NCBI GenBank assembly: GCA_038321615.1
Contig: JBBQFC010000048.1
Coordinates: 1-24,982 of the forward strand
Reading direction: 5' to 3'
From: JBBQFC01 sp038321615
GTDB taxonomy: Bacteria; Bacteroidota; Bacteroidia; Flavobacteriales_D; Cryomorphaceae
DNA length: 24,982 nucleotides
This document shows, in pieces, positions 24,191 to 24,982 of the stretch (its first letter is position 1; each line of letters begins with the position of its first letter). Position numbers and translations under genes: made by a program. The notes under the pieces were generated by a model. It was not told the DNA's origin and did not search any database. It saw nothing but the letters and a program-made list of their open reading frames with translations.

Positions 24191-24880
24191 CTAGAGCTTC
24201 ACCCATTTAAGGATTCGCGATCGATCGATAAGGATAAAGTAGATTCCCTGAGGGCGGTATGACACGTCGATCGACTCGCCGGGCGATAAGCGCAGCTTCT
24301 CTATTTCCTTTCCAGTAGCATCCAAAATGATCATCTCAGTGGGCTTAGTAAGACCCAAAAAAGAGATGCGATCTTTGGTCGGATTTGGAAATAGAGAGAT
24401 TCCCGCAAGCTTTTCGGTAGATTCTACATTCAGCACAGTGGCCGTAGCACGCTGATAACGGAAACCCCCACCAGCTCCACCTCCTTGCCAAGACAAGAAC
24501 TTGATGTCGATATATACATCGTCTTGCAAGAGATGCAGCACCATATCATCGTTGAGCGCTCCGATCGGATTTGAACCGATTGCCAGCTCCCAGGGCAAAA
24601 AACTAAGATCGTCTATTTGAGCGGTTGTGCCAAAAGACCACGCGGTATTCATAGGGCTCAAATCGGTCGCATATCCATCTTCTTGCCGGATATTGAATAT
24701 TCCTTGCGAAGATTTTCGAGTGATCCAAACGTCGTTTGTAATTCGATCTTGATTCTCTTCCAATTCCCAGGCACTTTGGCTTTCCTTTTCGAAGATGATG
24801 AAATCACCGTTCCAAATGGTTTGGGCGGAAAGGGATGTCATGGAGAAAATAAACAAACCAGGAAGAAAGTACTTCGACAT
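24191..24880 (-). CDS. Secreted protein with type IX secretion sorting domain
   Basis: 229 residues. The signal peptide is MSKYFLPGLFIFSMTSLSAQ. The middle region (about 20-150) is a beta-rich domain of the kind often seen in Bacteroidota secreted proteins, with the stretch VLHLLQDDVYIDIKFLSW and a glycine run GGGAGGGFRYQR. The last 70 residues are a type A T9SS C-terminal domain (ISLFPNPTKDRISF, then IILDATGKEIEKL, the short GESIDVS strand and QGIYFILI, ending KWVKL). It is therefore exported by the Sec system and then by the Por/T9SS machinery to the surface or medium. Ligand unknown. Confidence 0.9.
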   Translation of the reverse strand: MSKYFLPGLFIFSMTSLSAQTIWNGDFIIFEKESQSAWELEENQDRITNDVWITRKSSQGIFNIRQEDGYATDLSPMNTAWSFGTTAQIDDLSFLPWELAIGSNPIGALNDDMVLHLLQDDVYIDIKFLSWQGGGAGGGFRYQRATATVLNVESTEKLAGISLFPNPTKDRISFLGLTKPTEMIILDATGKEIEKLRLSPGESIDVSYRPQGIYFILIDRSRILKWVKL

Positions 24881-24911
24881 ATTGAGATGCAGATTAAGGA
24901 ATAATGCGCAG

Positions 24912-24919
24912 CAAATTTA
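24912..24919 (-). promoter_or_regulatory. -7 promoter element of the T9SS cargo gene
   Basis: On the minus strand this reads TAAATTTG, an exact TAnnTTTG, 31 bases upstream of the ATG. No clear -33 TTTG is seen. Confidence 0.45.
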
Positions 24920-24982
24920 GAGAATTCTAAGTTGCGGTTTGCTGAATGAACTATCACTAATAGGCTCGCCGATATAATTCTT

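Overview
The window reads as a chromosomal segment of a member of the Bacteroidota. The reasons are a secreted protein with a type IX secretion C-terminal sorting domain (24191-24880, minus), TPR-coupled sensor kinases of the kind common in this phylum, several upstream regions carrying the Bacteroidota -7 promoter element TAnnTTTG (before yitT, rluF, the met operon and the T9SS cargo gene), and few obvious Shine-Dalgarno sequences.

Layout. (1) 1-4317 is a degenerating tandem array of paralogous histidine kinases: the 3' part of one TPR/TM kinase, a PDDEXK nuclease of the YhcG/DUF1016 family abutting it, a 57-codon kinase 3' remnant, then a TPR-TM-kinase gene cut in two by a single in-frame amber codon. 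Short palindromic repeats sit in frame inside the kinase domains. (2) 4743-5570 encodes a double universal stress protein, followed by about 700 bp with little convincing coding sequence. (3) 6313-9068 is a compact signalling operon: a kinase with a SnoaL-like N-terminus, a stand-alone receiver, and a receiver fused to a class III adenylate cyclase. (4) 9125-15584 holds mostly unrelated genes: YitT, the dipeptidase PepD, a TMEM175-like channel, the pseudouridine synthase RluF, a flavin-nucleotide-binding stress protein and a PqiA-like membrane protein. (5) 15628-19267 is a methionine operon, metY-metX-hom, with translationally overlapping genes and a leader that encodes a peptide made almost only of Cys, Met and Thr codons, next to alternative RNA pairings; this looks like an amino-acid attenuator. 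(6) On the minus strand, 19270-22545 is a large secreted sortilin/BNR protein, 22669-24011 is a DUF3307-SatD pair preceded by four 20-bp palindromes in an exact 28-bp period, and 24191-24880 is the T9SS cargo protein.

The two most interesting signals are the Cys/Met/Thr leader controlling metY-metX-hom, and the SatD-DUF3307 module. In the latter, the SatD N-terminal half resembles a nucleotide-cyclase palm domain, its C-terminal half is a helix-turn-helix, and the tandem palindromes are a natural candidate for its own operator. Function calls rest on motif recognition by eye; no database search was possible.
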